Positions 1 to 11,111 of a DNA stretch of 64,000 bases are shown here, in pieces. Below the pieces are notes generated by a model. The model was not told the origin of the DNA, did not search any database, and worked only from the letters and a program-made list of their open reading frames with translations. The stretch covers positions 3,185,489 to 3,249,488 of the forward strand of contig OX419339.1 of assembly GCA_948470475.1 (NCBI GenBank). The letters run 5' to 3'. Origin of the DNA: Galaxea fascicularis. Taxonomy: Eukaryota > Cnidaria > Anthozoa > Scleractinia > Euphylliidae. The stretch's first letter is position 1. Each line of letters starts with the position of its first letter. The translations under genes and the position numbers were made by a program.

Positions 1-89
1 GCTTTCGTAGAAGCGGCTGCGAGCGACGGCTGTTTTACTATCGTTTTCAGTGGTCCAATTTGACGTTGTTCGTAAACTTTACGAGCATA

Positions 90-491
90 ATGGGAACTTT
101 TCGAGCACTCCGGGATCTTCTAGCTGTTGCATGCTTTGAGGACATCATAGACGAGGATGAATTTCTGTTGTTGTGAGATTCACACAAGTCGAAAAATGTC
201 GACTTTCCAGCTGACTTTCCTTACTAAGACTCCGGCCGATTTGACCTGGACGAGATGGACGATTCAGAGTGTTTAGCAGAGTTTAGAGTCAGGAAGAGCG
301 ACCTTCCGGACCTAGCTGCTGCCTTGCAAATACCAAACCAGTTTGTGTGCCATCAGCGGTCAGTGGCCGGTGGAATGGCGGGACTCTCCTGCATGCTGCT
401 CCGACGATTTTCATATCCCTGCAGAGTACTCGGATATCATGATAGTACGCTTTGGTCGGCCGTGATGGCATTCCATACTTTTCCTCGATGA
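90..491 (+). pseudogene. HARBI1-like (PIF/Harbinger) N-terminal fragment
   Basis: An open stretch begins at ATG 90 (MGTFRALRDLLAV...), runs through an acidic segment (EDIIDEDEFLLL), meets an in-frame TGA, and continues as an open frame from 255 (MDDSECLAEFRVRKSDLP, then ALQIPNQF and MLLRRFSYPCR). This order, an acidic leader followed by an 'xxSECLAEFRVRK-LP-LAAALQIP' block and 'LLxRFxYPCR', is the N-terminal, non-catalytic part of the HARBI1-like transposase family as I know it from cnidarian genomes. The frame shifts near 430 and ends at 491. There is no DDE domain downstream, so this is a decayed fragment. Recognition is by family memory, not alignment. Confidence 0.55.
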
Positions 492-499
492 ACAGTCCT

Positions 500-1011
500 T
501 GGTTTCAACATCCATGGTTCTGAAGCTCTGACTTCTTTCGCTAGGATAAAATCGTGAGCTTCTGTCCATTCCATGATCGAGCTAGAAGAGAGAAAACAAA
601 ACCTTATTAAGATATTTCAAAGTTTTAGAGACAAATAATCGGAAGAACAAAATAGCATTTTGTACAAGCAAGTACTTGCAATCTAAAGTTTTAAAGTTTA
701 CAAGACGCAGACATCGCTGGGAATAACGTGAAGCCCAGGAAACTCACCCATTTCTTTTCCGTTTCTCTCCTTCGCTGCCGCCTTCGCTTGCCATCTTTCT
801 TCTTCACTCACCCCTCCAATTTGAAGCGTGATTTTCGCTGTAAAGCCAAAGAAATATCAAATGTTTGCAAATGAAATACAAATATAAGCTTCAAAGTCAT
901 TTCTTTGACTTCACAGAGGAGTTTCCGGGTATTTTAGGCGCTGAAAATCTGAAAATAAAGCGACCGTCTCTCGAGGCGGCCAAACCTACCTTTCTCGCCG
1001 CCGCCACTAGC
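500..1011. other. No gene recognised
   Basis: AT-rich sequence with only short open frames. I see no coding motif, RNA gene or clear repeat boundary. Confidence 0.5.
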
Positions 1012-1768
1012 GAGGTTAAGATCGGGTACCAATACCGATACCAGTACCAATATCTTCCACAGCCGTAGTCGTTTCCAGTCGTTTCGGTCGTGCACAAATG
1101 AAGTTGTAAGTTGTTGAGGACGGATACCGGTAAAACATGGCGTTCGCCGACATCTTGTTGGAAGAAGCTTTAGTCCTTGAAGCTTATGAAGAAGACATTT
1201 TTGATGAAGAAGAAACTCTGCTGGCGTTTGAATTGCTGGATAAATCAAAAGACCCGATATTGCACAGAAACTACGCCAGATTTCAATTTTGGCAAGCACG
1301 TTTATTAGCATATCACACATACAACGCGTATTTGTTTAAATTAAATCTAATCCATGATGTGATTATTATTCAACTTACTGTGTGCTGTCTCTTTCAAAAC
1401 TTGTTTCGCTTGACATTTCTGAAAACAAAAATTAAACAGAACTTAGACCAACACTGCGATCGACACTGTATGAACCGACAAATTTACCTCAAATATCGTG
1501 TTAAAATTAAATGAACTCGCTCTTATCGATTTAGAAGCGTTATATCGACTAAAATGTTTAAAGAATAACTGTATGCTGTGTTTTTAAACAAAACGGCATT
1601 CCATCTAACCTTTAGCAAGAAGACCTGAAGTCGGCGGTGAAGACTTCCTATATGGAGGCGACTTCCGTAGTCCTGACTACCGATAGAGATGCCACAGGCT
1701 GACAACGCATGCTCGTAACCTACTTCAGGTATTGGTATTGGTATTGCTACCCGATCTTAACCTCTCTA
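1012..1768. repeat. Segment bounded by about 40-bp inverted repeats
   Basis: A block at about 1012-1058 (GAGGTTAAGATCGGGTA followed by CAATACC-type trinucleotide-like runs) is repeated in inverse orientation at about 1727-1768. The interior holds a second Harbinger-type N-terminal reading frame. I could not find a convincing target-site duplication, so this may be a non-autonomous element or two unrelated copies of the same end. Confidence 0.4.
1137..1514 (+). pseudogene. Second HARBI1-like N-terminal fragment
   Basis: The frame opens at ATG 1137 with MAFADILLEEALVLEAYEED and continues FDEEETLLAFELLDKSKDP, NYARFQFW. The acidic, leucine-rich opening resembles the leader of the fragment at 90-491 and of HARBI1-like transposases. 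After about residue 60 the translation becomes hydrophobic and low in information, suggesting read-through of non-coding DNA. It lies inside the inverted-repeat segment 1012-1768. No catalytic domain follows, so it is probably non-functional. It could be a short domesticated ORF, but nothing in the sequence argues for that. Confidence 0.4.
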
Positions 1769-2240
1769 CTGTTGGAAGACGCGGGCAAACACACAACGTG
1801 ATTATGCTAATTGGCTCGAGAGCGTGAAATTTCACTTCCGGTTGACGTCCACCTCGCCGCCTCCAGTGTTTGCTTAAGGTCTCTAATGCCTTGGCTGGCA
1901 GTCGACCTAAAAAAAATACGGTTCGTCCAATAAGCCCAGCATAAAGCAAGCGCTGGACTTGACATCTAAAAATCACTTCAGGATCGCTTGACTTTTCCTA
2001 ATCGACATACGATGGCTTGGATTAGCCAAAATTCTTTGATTCGACAATTTTTAGAAGAATCTCGCACTGCCAGCCATTTAGTTTTTTTAATTTCTGTCCA
2101 CGGGACATCGAATCCTGCCATCTGGCGGCTGCAAGGCGCGTGAAAATATGGTCGCCAAAGGCGAATTTGCTCTTTAAGGAACCTCACCAGTTGACTAAAT
2201 TCACTTTATAGTACACTGAACAAAATTACTCAATTCTTTT
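1769..2240. other. No gene recognised
   Basis: Short open frames only; no motif, RNA gene or clear repeat seen. Confidence 0.45.
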
Positions 2241-3658
2241 GGAGGGGGAATTGGGACAAAAATGTAATTGAATCGGGTTTCATGCCATTGGACCATTAAC
2301 GCCATGCCATTGAATCATACAGCATTCTATCGGACAATATACTTCATGTAATTGGATCGGACTTTATTTTATTGGATCATACGTCATTCTATCGGATTAT
2401 ATACTTCATGCCATTGGATTGGACTTCATTTTATTGGATCATACGTCATTCTATCGGATCGTATATTTTATGTCATTGGATCAGGCTTCATGTCATTGCG
2501 ACTCATCATTCTGTCAGAAAACCACGTTCGTGCTATTGAACCCATATTCGTGTCATTGGATCGTAGGCCATGTCACTGGATCGAACTTCATGTCATTGGA
2601 TCAGAAACATCATTCCATTGGGCCAGCGGCTAATTGAAAAATGTTTATTTTCCAGAGTGTTTTTCCAGATACGTAAAAGCAAATATGGCGGATCACCTCA
2701 CCTTCAGTTAACATCGAACAGCACAAGAACTTATAGAAAGCAACATAAAAACGGTACTTCTTGATGTTATGAATCAACTGGCTACCAATGCAGATCTTGA
2801 TTATGGTTTGTATAAGGTGGAGTGGTTATGCCACGCGCGATCTCCTTTCACTTATGATTAAACACAATGAGGAATCTTCAGACGTCCACAACAACAGACC
2901 GATGACAGTAACTGGCAATAAAGGGAGGCCAAAGATATACATCAGTCGAAATCAGCTGGAGTATTTCCTAGAGAAAGGTTTAAAGGGCAGTGACATAGCG
3001 CGGATACTCGGTGTCAGCAATAAAACAATTTACAGAAGACTACAAGAATTTGGATTACCAGTTCGCACGAGCTATTCAGATATAAGTGAAGCTTGACGTA
3101 AATTTGGAAGGAGAGCTTCTTCAAGCGTTCCTTCAAGCCTTAAATCCTTCTTGTGCTGTTCGATGTTGACTGCAGGTGAGGTGATCCGCCATATTTGCTC
3201 TTACGTATCTGGAAAAACACTCTGGAAAATAAACATTTTTCAATTAGCCGCTGGCCCAATGGAATGATGTTTCTGATCCAATGACATGAAGTTCGATCCA
3301 GTGACATGACGTGTATCGTCCGATCGAAAGGCCTACGATCCAATGACACGAATATGGGTTCAATAGTACGAACGTGGTTTTCTGACAGAATGATGAGTCG
3401 CAATGACATGAAGCCTGATCCAATGACATAAAATATACGATCCGATAGAATGACGTATGATCCAATAAAATGAAGTCCAATCCAATGGCATGAAGTATAT
3501 AATCCGATAGAATGACGTATGATCCAATAAAATAAAGTCCGATCCAATTACATGAAGTATATTGTCCGATAGAATGCTGTATGATTCAATGGCATGGCGT
3601 TAATGGTCCAATGGCATGAAACCCGATTCAATTACATTTTTGTCCCAATTCCCCCTCC
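2241..3658. mobile_element. Fold-back element with about 0.5 kb inverted arms
   Basis: Left arm 2241-2729 and right arm 3148-3658 are near-perfect inverted copies, starting GGAGGGGGAATTGGGAC and ending in the matching reverse complement. The arms are themselves built of a degenerate short repeat of the type 'CATTGGATC...TTCAT'. The left arm lacks about 22 bp present in the right arm near 3308-3330. The unique spacer (2730-3147) carries a gene fragment. AATTCT occurs just outside both ends and may be a 6-bp target duplication, but this is weak. Confidence 0.8.
2685..3096 (+). pseudogene. Integrase-like gene fragment with HTH, carried in fold-back element
   Basis: Translation starts at ATG 2685 inside the left arm (MADHLTFS), hits a TAA, and continues in frame as HRTAQELIESNIKTVLL, then NADLDYGLYKVEWLCHARSP. 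After a frame change it reads KGRPKIYISRNQLEYFLEKG, SDIARILGVSNKTIYRRLQE and FGLPVR (about 2920-3070), a helix-turn-helix resembling the N-terminal DNA-binding region of the integrase-core (rve) proteins common in cnidarian and fish genomes. No catalytic core follows. The ATG and first codons also exist, inverted, in the right arm (ATG at 3192 on the minus strand), where the position of the left-arm stop reads CAA (Gln). The inside of the element is therefore the 5' end of a gene with its start duplicated. Confidence 0.55.
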
Positions 3659-5051
3659 ATAAATTCTGATCGGCCGAGAGCAGTACAATTAATCCCAAAT
3701 AGTGCTCGGCAGGAGTACCGATTAAGTTTCCATGACAACGGCGCGTAAGTTTGTAATTTTGTTGAATTTAATATAAATAAAAAAATCGCACGACCTTCTC
3801 GTACAATTCGGGATTAATAGCTATTAATCCCGAACTGTACTCGAGGTCGTGCGATTTCCCATGCTAATAGGTCCACTCATTCATACTGTTGGAGATTATA
3901 GAAAATTTTTTAGCCGGGTATTGAGAAACAGAACTACAAAACTAATCCATTTATGGTACTTTTTATTCTAACAAGAACTTGACTAAAATGTGACAAACAT
4001 AATCCCTAAAAAAAATAGTTGAGACGTTTTAATAATCAATGTGCTTCCGTGACTCCTTCTGTTAATAGTACAAAAAAAAAGGAAATTGCCTACGCATTTA
4101 AGTCTGTAGAAGTATGGCTTTTAAATTGGCCAAACTGGAATTTTTATATGTTCTAAAAAAGTAATAAAACTTGCCTCTAGGGAAAGTTCATTGCAGAATT
4201 CGATGTGGCAGAGCTCGATATTTGCCTCCGAAATTCCTTCATTTTCGAGTGTTTCACAAAGGGCAGAAAGTAGGAATCTTCAAGCTTTTACTGAGTACAA
4301 CGTCGAAATAAACATCTTCGTGTTATTTTTTTAGCATGTCATATCCTCAGAAGGATGTCCCACTTAACTTCAAAATATGGGATGGATCACGTTTGACCGC
4401 CTTTCTCTCCTGATGACTTGAAAATACACAAATTCCAGTAAAAATTACATGGCAGCCTCGATACAAAAACGGCGTTTCGCGTATTGCCCGATTACTTTAA
4501 AAGTAAAACCATTTGAAAAGTCTAATTGCCATTTTCATAAATAGTTCATTAAAGGGTTTCTTCCGTTAAAATATCGGTAATTTCGAAATTTCAGTTTTGA
4601 CAAGAAATTCTCGATATTTGCAGACAGCCGCTCTTCAGTGCAATATTTTTGGGCTTACATTAATGCCGGTACGATGTTCCTGATGCTCTGACCAACTGAA
4701 CTATGAAGCCACTGACGCCTCAGAAACCAAATCACTGCTCATGGGGAACAGCTCTTCCTCTTAAACCCTGCAGTTGTCGGAGTCATTCACAAAAACCGTA
4801 CGACGCCGTTTAGTTTTTCACTGCTACCTTGAAATCTTTCTCCTTGGAAACGGGTAAAACCGGCTCTGTTAAATGGTTAGGTACACAGGATGACAAGCAA
4901 ACAGATTTAGTTTGACTCACGCATATGAAATAGTTTAAGTCTCCCCTTATTACATAAAATGAATAATACTTAATCGTATTATAACAAGACGCCTGTAGGC
5001 GTTAACGCGGGATGTGTTTGTCAATATTCCCGGGCAATATTACAGTGACAC
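3659..5051. other. No gene recognised; SINE fragment and dispersed repeat
   Basis: AT-rich, no long open frame. At about 4650-4735 there is a minus-strand piece of the tRNA-derived SINE seen at 53121 and 37207 (A-box part only). At about 4870-4990 there is a copy of the dispersed repeat also found at 8690 and 9180 (core GGATGACAAGCAAAC). Confidence 0.55.
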
Positions 5052-5054
5052 TAA

Positions 5055-5424
5055 GGCCCCGTTTATATGGAGAAAAGTTGTCCCGGGTAGAAGGGTCACC
5101 CGCCTTACCGAGCCAACTTCTCACGACTGTTTACATGAGTAAAGTTGTCCCGGTTGACCGAGTCAAAGTTGACCCTACTTAATTATTCATTGGTCCTGCT
5201 TAATAATTCATAACTTCAATATACCTCTTTTCGTTGGATTTCCATTTTTTAAATCACTCACACTGGTCACTGTTGACTTAGATTTAACTTCTTTGATAGC
5301 AATTTAAGCCACAATGTTCATTTTAAAGACAAAACACGGACTTCAATTTCCGTGGAGTTGTCCCGGCTGAACGAGCCAAAGTGTTTATACCATCGAAAAG
5401 AGGGTGACCCGGCTAGGAGGGTCA

Positions 5425-5462
<38 letters not shown>

Positions 5463-5574
5463 CGGTTCGCCAAGTTTTGTAAGTAAATGTATGAAAAGGT
5501 GGCTCGCCCAGGGTAGCTCGGGTTGGCGGGTGACCCTTCTACCCGGGACAACTTTTGTCCATATAAACGGGGCC
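5055..5574. mobile_element. PIF/Harbinger-type MITE, TSD TAA
   Basis: Terminal inverted repeats begin GGCCCCGTTTATATGG at 5055 and end in the reverse complement at 5574; internal blocks (GTTGTCCCGGGTAGAAGGGTC) are also inverted. TAA flanks the element directly on both sides (5052-5054 and 5575-5577). A three-base TWA duplication is the hallmark of PIF/Harbinger insertions. There is no transposase inside, so it is non-autonomous. Confidence 0.75.
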
Positions 5575-5750
5575 TAAATTTGAATGGTTGCCCCTGCACT
5601 GACAGAATCTTTTCATACGCACCAATAAATGTTAATGTAAATGTAAGCAATTGGTAGAGTATTACAAACATCGCTCGATAAATTGTGAGTGAATAGTAAA
5701 CTCACTGTTTCGATTCGTGTGAACTCACTGGTTTCAAGCACACGCTTGGC

Positions 5751-7780
5751 TACCCTGGTCCCAGACGTTTTTCTTAATTTTTCTACGCATGAGAGAGCCG
5801 CGAAGCGGCGAGAAAGAAAAACCTCTGGTTACCTTGGACTCGAATCTCACTTTCATGCAGTCGCCAGAGTCAGGAACTGACCCTCGGCCTCGGATTGGTT
5901 GATATTTTTAAAAGCACGCAAAACAATATGATTGGTTAGTTTGACTGGTAATACCGAGGGGACGGTGGGGATATCTGTCACTGCACTTCTAGTGGTAAAT
6001 TTTGCCTATCTAGGGAAGAGAAGGAAATTGTTTGTAAAATACTAGTACAGTACTTCAGTTCTCGATGATTCGCCGCGTGTTCGACAAGTTCGACATGAAT
6101 TCTGTTTCTGAAAGTGTCTTCGAAGAAATTTTGACCTCGGTACTCGAGAAGCGTTTTCCAGAGATTGAAAATCTCACCGAACATCAAAAGAAAGCCTTGC
6201 TCGCAGTCATAAATCGTAAGGATGTGTTCGCCATTCTTCCAACCGGACATGGAAAGTCAATGATATTTCAGTTGCTCCCTGATATCTGCAAATACCTGTA
6301 CCTGTCCGGCTATTCCATTGCCAGAAATTTAGGACAAGATGGCGGCGGCGCCTGCGCACCAAGGCCAGAATGGCGGCAAACTCATGTAAAGAAATGTATG
6401 GAGATATGAAATTATTTTCATATATACAGATAATTAGGTTGCGGTTCGTCATATCACGATTCGATACATGTTCAGTAGTGTATAAGCTTCGCATTTGACT
6501 TATCAACGGCTACTTAGATGGATGATTACTTACTTCCCGACGCCTCGACCAATCTATCACACATTGATGCTCCATTCTCCATACATTGCTTTAAAACCGT
6601 AGCGAAGTCATGCCACAAACTCGTCCACTGGCAAGCAAACCCTTTCACAATGTGAATCATCACGACTCGATATAACTTCTGCGATGTTTAAACGATCTAA
6701 TTCTGCCGAAAAATGCATGAATTGCCCACGGCAAAATACTTCCAAGGACGTCCTTATCTTTCTCATTTTTCGTCTGTAGCACAGCAAGCGGACGCCATAT
6801 TTATGTATGAAAGAAAGCTGCAAACTCGAAGCTTTCCCTGCACGAGCCGCGATTTTCTTTGTTGATCAACACTGGTGTTTCATGGGATATAAACTGGGTT
6901 ACAGTCCCCTAGCAACCCTAGATTTGGTTTGAATGGAAGTAAATACGCGCGAAAATCGAACACAGCTTAATTTATAAAGGCTATCACACTAATATTTAAA
7001 CCAAAAAAATGTCGGACATTGTCGAGAATTACTTTGCACCAAATAAAATATCTACAGAGCTTAGATTGTTTCCACTCGTTTCAGCGTTTGGTGCCATATT
7101 GGATGTCTTTATCTGTCTCTATTCCTTTGCGTTATACAGTATACCGCTGGTAGTTGTTAGCGGGCTCGAAATGTCCGCGATTTCTGGCGATGATACCCTC
7201 ACCATGCCATAATTTTGGTTGTGTGTCCTCTGAAGTCTCTTGTAGACTCTCATATTCGCGAACTGCGAAACCGAGGCATTTCAGCGGCCAGTTTGAGCTG
7301 TGAAGACGTCGACGAGATCGAACAATTTGCTCAAAGGAGCGTATTCCTTTGTATTCGGAAGTCCCGAGTCCTTCTTACAAAACGAGAAGTGGAGAAACAT
7401 GCTACGTAGTGATGTTTATCAAGACAGAACCTTCGCGATCGTTGCGGATGAAGTTCATGTTGTTGACAAGTAGGTCAAGTGATACCGCTCTTCACCACCC
7501 GAGTGGAAATGGATTGTGATACGAACAATTTCCCGGGTCTACCCTGCTTTAAAAATTAGCGGCTGATAAGCATGTGCTTGCTGGGTTGCTATTGGTCCCT
7601 TTTGTAATTATCAGTTTGACGCGTTTGACAGCTGGCGACTGCATGAAAGTGAGATTCGAGTCCAAGGTAACCAGAGGTTTTTCTTTCTCGCCGCTTCGCG
7701 ACTCGTTGCCGCCGCTTCGCGGCTCGCTCACGGCTCTCTCATGCGGAGAAAAATTAAGAAAAACCTCTGGGACCAGGGTA
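5751..7780. mobile_element. 2.0 kb inverted-repeat element, 9-bp TSD, RecQ cargo
   Basis: The left end reads TACCCTGGTCCCAGA (5751) and the right end is its reverse complement (to 7780). The inverted arms run about 120-150 bp and share the blocks AACCTCTGGTTACCTTGGAC and TCGAATCTCACTTTCATGCA. The 9-bp word ACGCTTGGC sits directly outside both ends (5742-5750 and 7781-7789). Long inverted ends with a 9-bp target duplication point to a Mutator-like (MULE) element. The interior contains a broken RecQ-like helicase gene and no recognisable transposase. Confidence 0.65.
6065..7475 (+). pseudogene. RecQ-like ATP-dependent DNA helicase, broken
   Basis: The first part (6065-6330) reads VLEKRFPEIENLTEHQKKAL, then a Walker A motif ILPTGHGKSMIFQLLP (about 6230-6280). 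The frame resumes at about 7206 with IILVVCPLKSLVDSHIRELR (motif Ia) and NRGISAASLS, then after a frameshift at 7405 reads SDVYQDRTFAIVADEVHVVDK, where ADEVH is the Walker B/DEAH-like box (about 7445). These blocks and their order are those of the RecQ family that unwinds DNA 3' to 5'. Between about 6325 and 7195 there is unrelated sequence: GCCAGAAAT and ATTTCTGGC at its edges suggest an inserted element rather than a normal intron, since no GT donor is present. Helicase domain 2 is missing. The gene lies wholly inside the inverted-repeat element 5751-7780. Confidence 0.65.
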
Positions 7781-7789
7781 ACGCTTGGC

Positions 7790-8689
7790 TATCCACCGTT
7801 CAATAAACAGTGAAATTGTTGGCGCGATCGCTGGAAAACACACAAGTTTGTGGCATGACAGTTTGTGCAATTGTTAACGCGATTCAATACACAGAACCAA
7901 AACAACGTTAATTTTCAGATTAAATATTAAGCTTACTCAGGTAAGCCTCCATTTACAGCTGAAAAGCAAAGGCGTTTCATTTTTGCCTCGAGTAAAACTA
8001 CGCAAATGCAAAGCAAGCGAACTGCGAGTGTCTTGTATAGCTAATTTATTGACTCGAATTTCACTGATCAGACTGATAAAAGTTGTTTGGAAACACACGA
8101 CGAATCAGTCATTGAAGCTTATAAAAGCACGGTAAAAATTCACATCCAAACCTACCTGTAATGTTATGCAAGGTGGATTCCCAGTCTAAGAGCTCAAACA
8201 AACTTCGCCTTGATCACAAAACCACACTAACTGATCTGTCCTCGAAGAGGGATTTCTTCATGATTATGAACAAACTGATCTCCACCGTTGAGGCTGCCGA
8301 GTGTTTCTTAGAACTTATTCTTTTGATTGACAGCTTTAAAGAGCGGTGTTTTCCTTCTGAGACCGGCAAACTACTATCTTGTAATTATAAATTCACGCCT
8401 CATACACAAGGAAGCCATTTTTCTCACGTCAGCCTTTCTGTAGTTTTCCACCTTAACTTGGCACGGTCCTTGCACGAGCCTGGCACGTGATTCCAGGATG
8501 ATGAAAAGCCAATGAAATCGAACGATTTTCTTGAGAGCCAATGAAATCGCACCATTCTGTCGAGACTTCCCGCGGGAACGGGAAACTTTAAAAAAACATT
8601 GCAATTTGTCCCTACGATGAAAACGAAATTCGACCGAAACCTTAACGCGGTCCTCATCCCGCGTAATAATTAATTCTGCATTTTCCAAC
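7790..8689. other. No gene recognised
   Basis: A 109-codon open frame at 8161-8490 (opening MLCKVDSQSKSSNKLRLDHK) has no motif I recognise and is probably chance. The phrase GCCAATGAAATCG occurs twice near 8510-8545. Confidence 0.4.
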
Positions 8690-9520
8690 TCGGTCGCATC
8701 CGACAGGATGACAAACAAACGCATTTAGTTTTCTCATGAATATGAATTAGTTAATTTTTAAAATGTCTCGCCTAAGTTTTCGTCACATGAACTGAATCAC
8801 ACTTATTCGTATTCTAATCATTGATTCTCTCTTTTCCATCGCGGCCATTTACAACAATTGGAACAGATCAGGTCGTGTTTTTTTTTGTTTTTGTTTTTTT
8901 TGCATATTATTGTAGCGGTTGGCCCTTAATTGACTAAATGAAATAGTAGAGATAGTCTATCGAAAATCTGGAAAATTTCTATGTAAGAAGGGATCAGGTA
9001 ACACAGATTAATTTTTTGTTTAAATGCCGCCTTTAAGGTACTCATAAGCTAATGGTAAAAGGAAGCATATCCGCGGTGTATTCCGTGTGACAAGCAAACT
9101 AGATTTATGTTACAAACGTCTTCTCTTACCTTTTCGTCTCATGAAAGATATTCTGATGTATTGTGCTAAAAGACAGCCTTGGTTAGGTATACAGGACGAC
9201 AAGCAAACAGGTTTAGTTTTACGAATGCCGAATATGAATTAGCTGATATTTCAAAAGTGTCGTCTTACCTGTGCGTTACTTGAAATGAATGACTCTTAAT
9301 CGTATTGTAATCATTCCTTTTCTATTTTCCATCTCGTACATTCTCAACATTGGGAACAAATCAGCTGGTAAGTGTCTGTTACATTATTATGTACGGCCTT
9401 TGTTTTTCTAAATATAGTATCTACAAGAGATAGTCTTAAAAGCTGGAGCTAGACAAAAATGGAGTATGTCTATGTACGAAGGTGGCAAGTGACAGCTTAA
9501 ATTTTGCTCTTATTTATTAT
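8690..9520. repeat. Diverged tandem copies, about 490-bp offset
   Basis: Segments of about 330 bp starting near 8690 and 9180 share GACAAGCAAAC, ATATGAATTAG, CTTATTCGTATT/CTTAATCGTATT and CAACATTGGGAACA-like words in the same order. A third piece lies at about 4870-4990 and a short one at about 9085. They are diverged copies of one dispersed repeat; nothing coding. Confidence 0.6.
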
Positions 9521-9529
9521 ATCTGTCAG

Positions 9530-10045
9530 GGAGTATGCGCGCTGTGATTGGTCAGTTTTATGTCATGGACTATCCCACGAGTGACTTAAAAGGGCGGGTG
9601 TTGATACAACTGAAAATGCAATTGACTCGTGGAATATTCCGTGGTAAATTATGAAAAACCGGCATAACTATTGCATACCATGTCATCGAAAATACATAGC
9701 CACACAAAATCAATGCGGTGCACGATGGGAAGGTTTAGTGGAATATATAAACAACATACTCCATTCGGGACGAATATATGCTCGGATAGTTGTCCGCGGA
9801 CATTGTCTGTTCCGTAAAGCGAACAGTTTGCTCGAGCAAAAATGTGAGGTCCGAGGAACTGAGAAGGAGAAATATTCGATCATATTTTGAAAGCCAAATG
9901 GAGGCTACTGCGTTTATTATCCTTCGGGTATTTTTCACACCAAGCATATGGGGAATATCACCGGATATTCCCCGGTTTTAGCTGGGACATATTCAGTCAC
10001 GTGATGCGTTTAGACCAATCGCGTGTGAGCTAAAACATTTTATGG
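9530..10045. repeat. Dispersed repeat, copy 1 (see 44860-45230)
   Basis: Shares ordered blocks with 44860-45230: TGTCCGCGGACAT, GCGAACAGTTT/GCGGACAGTTT, TTATTATCCTTC, CAGTTTTAGCTGGGACATAT and GTGATGCGTTTAGACCAATC. Ends are not resolved. Probably a non-autonomous DNA element. Confidence 0.6.
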
Positions 10046-10838
10046 ATTATAATTAACAATTATACACCTGTATATGGAGATCCCAATACCCATTGAAAAT
10101 GATATGCTGGATACTCATTAAGATACGTGTTATGGACTTAATGCATGGTCAAAATAGCTAAGAGCTCAGGTCTATCTGTTAACATGGACCAAAAGCCCAC
10201 GTGAATACATGAAAAATATTATCTTAATACGGTGTTAATAATTGTTTACAAACAAGCTATGTGCCCTAAGGTGTGTGACATGCTAGAGCGAAAGGGAGGC
10301 ATAGTGGGAAAATATGTGTCGTGGAACAAGGCAAGATAAAGTTTGGCGGCTAGCAGTGAGGGAATAAGCGAACACGAGATTGGAGCCCATGCCTGGGAAT
10401 TCACTGGTTGCAGTGAAATGCAAACCAACCGTGATTAGTTCAACCTGGAATTTGTGTCAAAAACACATGTGATCACCACTGAACTTTGGATTGTGAAACC
10501 ACACCCTCTGTCTTACAGCATGTCACACAACCCGCACATAATCACTAAAGGTTGTTTTATTATGAGTAAAATTAATGTGGACATACAGTTAGTCTAGATA
10601 ACCATTATGTGTCCTATCAGTATTTTTTTTTCCTCGTCATTATTCTTGCCGACTCAGTAAAGACTGGGATTAAAGGCAGTTAGTGTCTCATCTGATTTAC
10701 CGCTATATGTTCATGTCCTGTGTTATTTTTCAGTGCTATAGATCTCCTGAACTCATTACACATAGGTGCTAATGAATATGTTAATTTCAAGCAGCTGTGA
10801 ATTATGTGATGTAGTTATGAACTGGTTTGTTTATTTAG

Positions 10839-11111
10839 TCTCTCCTCAGGTTTCTGTGTTTCCAAACACCCAAACTGTTCCTGAAGGCCAGGCAACCAAC
10901 ATTAGCTGCAAGGCAACTGGTGTTCCAAAGCCCAAAATAACCTGGAAATTTGAGGATGGAGATCTTCCTTCTGGTATTAATGTAAGCACTACTGAGGAGG
11001 GTTCTATTCTTCAGGCGCAAAATACAACAAAAGGAATGGAAGGAGTTTACAAGTGCACAGCAACAAACAAAGCTGGTTCAGCGAATTCAATTGCCACAGT
11101 TCGCGTGTTAG
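10839..11111 (+). CDS. Ig exon a, copy 1
   Basis: 91-codon exon, phase 1 at both ends (acceptor TTTATTTAG, donor GTAATC). I-set Ig: Cys in NISCKATGVPKP, Trp in ITWKFEDG, and the YKC of GVYKCTATNKAG closing the disulfide. Intact and nearly identical to copies 2 and 3. Confidence 0.8.

Noticed and set aside
6325..7195. Normal intron in the RecQ-like gene
   Set aside because: No GT donor at the left break, inverted GCCAGAAAT/ATTTCTGGC at the edges, and further frameshifts downstream favour an insertion in a pseudogene.
8374..8724. Overlapping 116- and 77-codon minus-strand frames
   Set aside because: Overlap in different frames without recognisable domains; no support for either.
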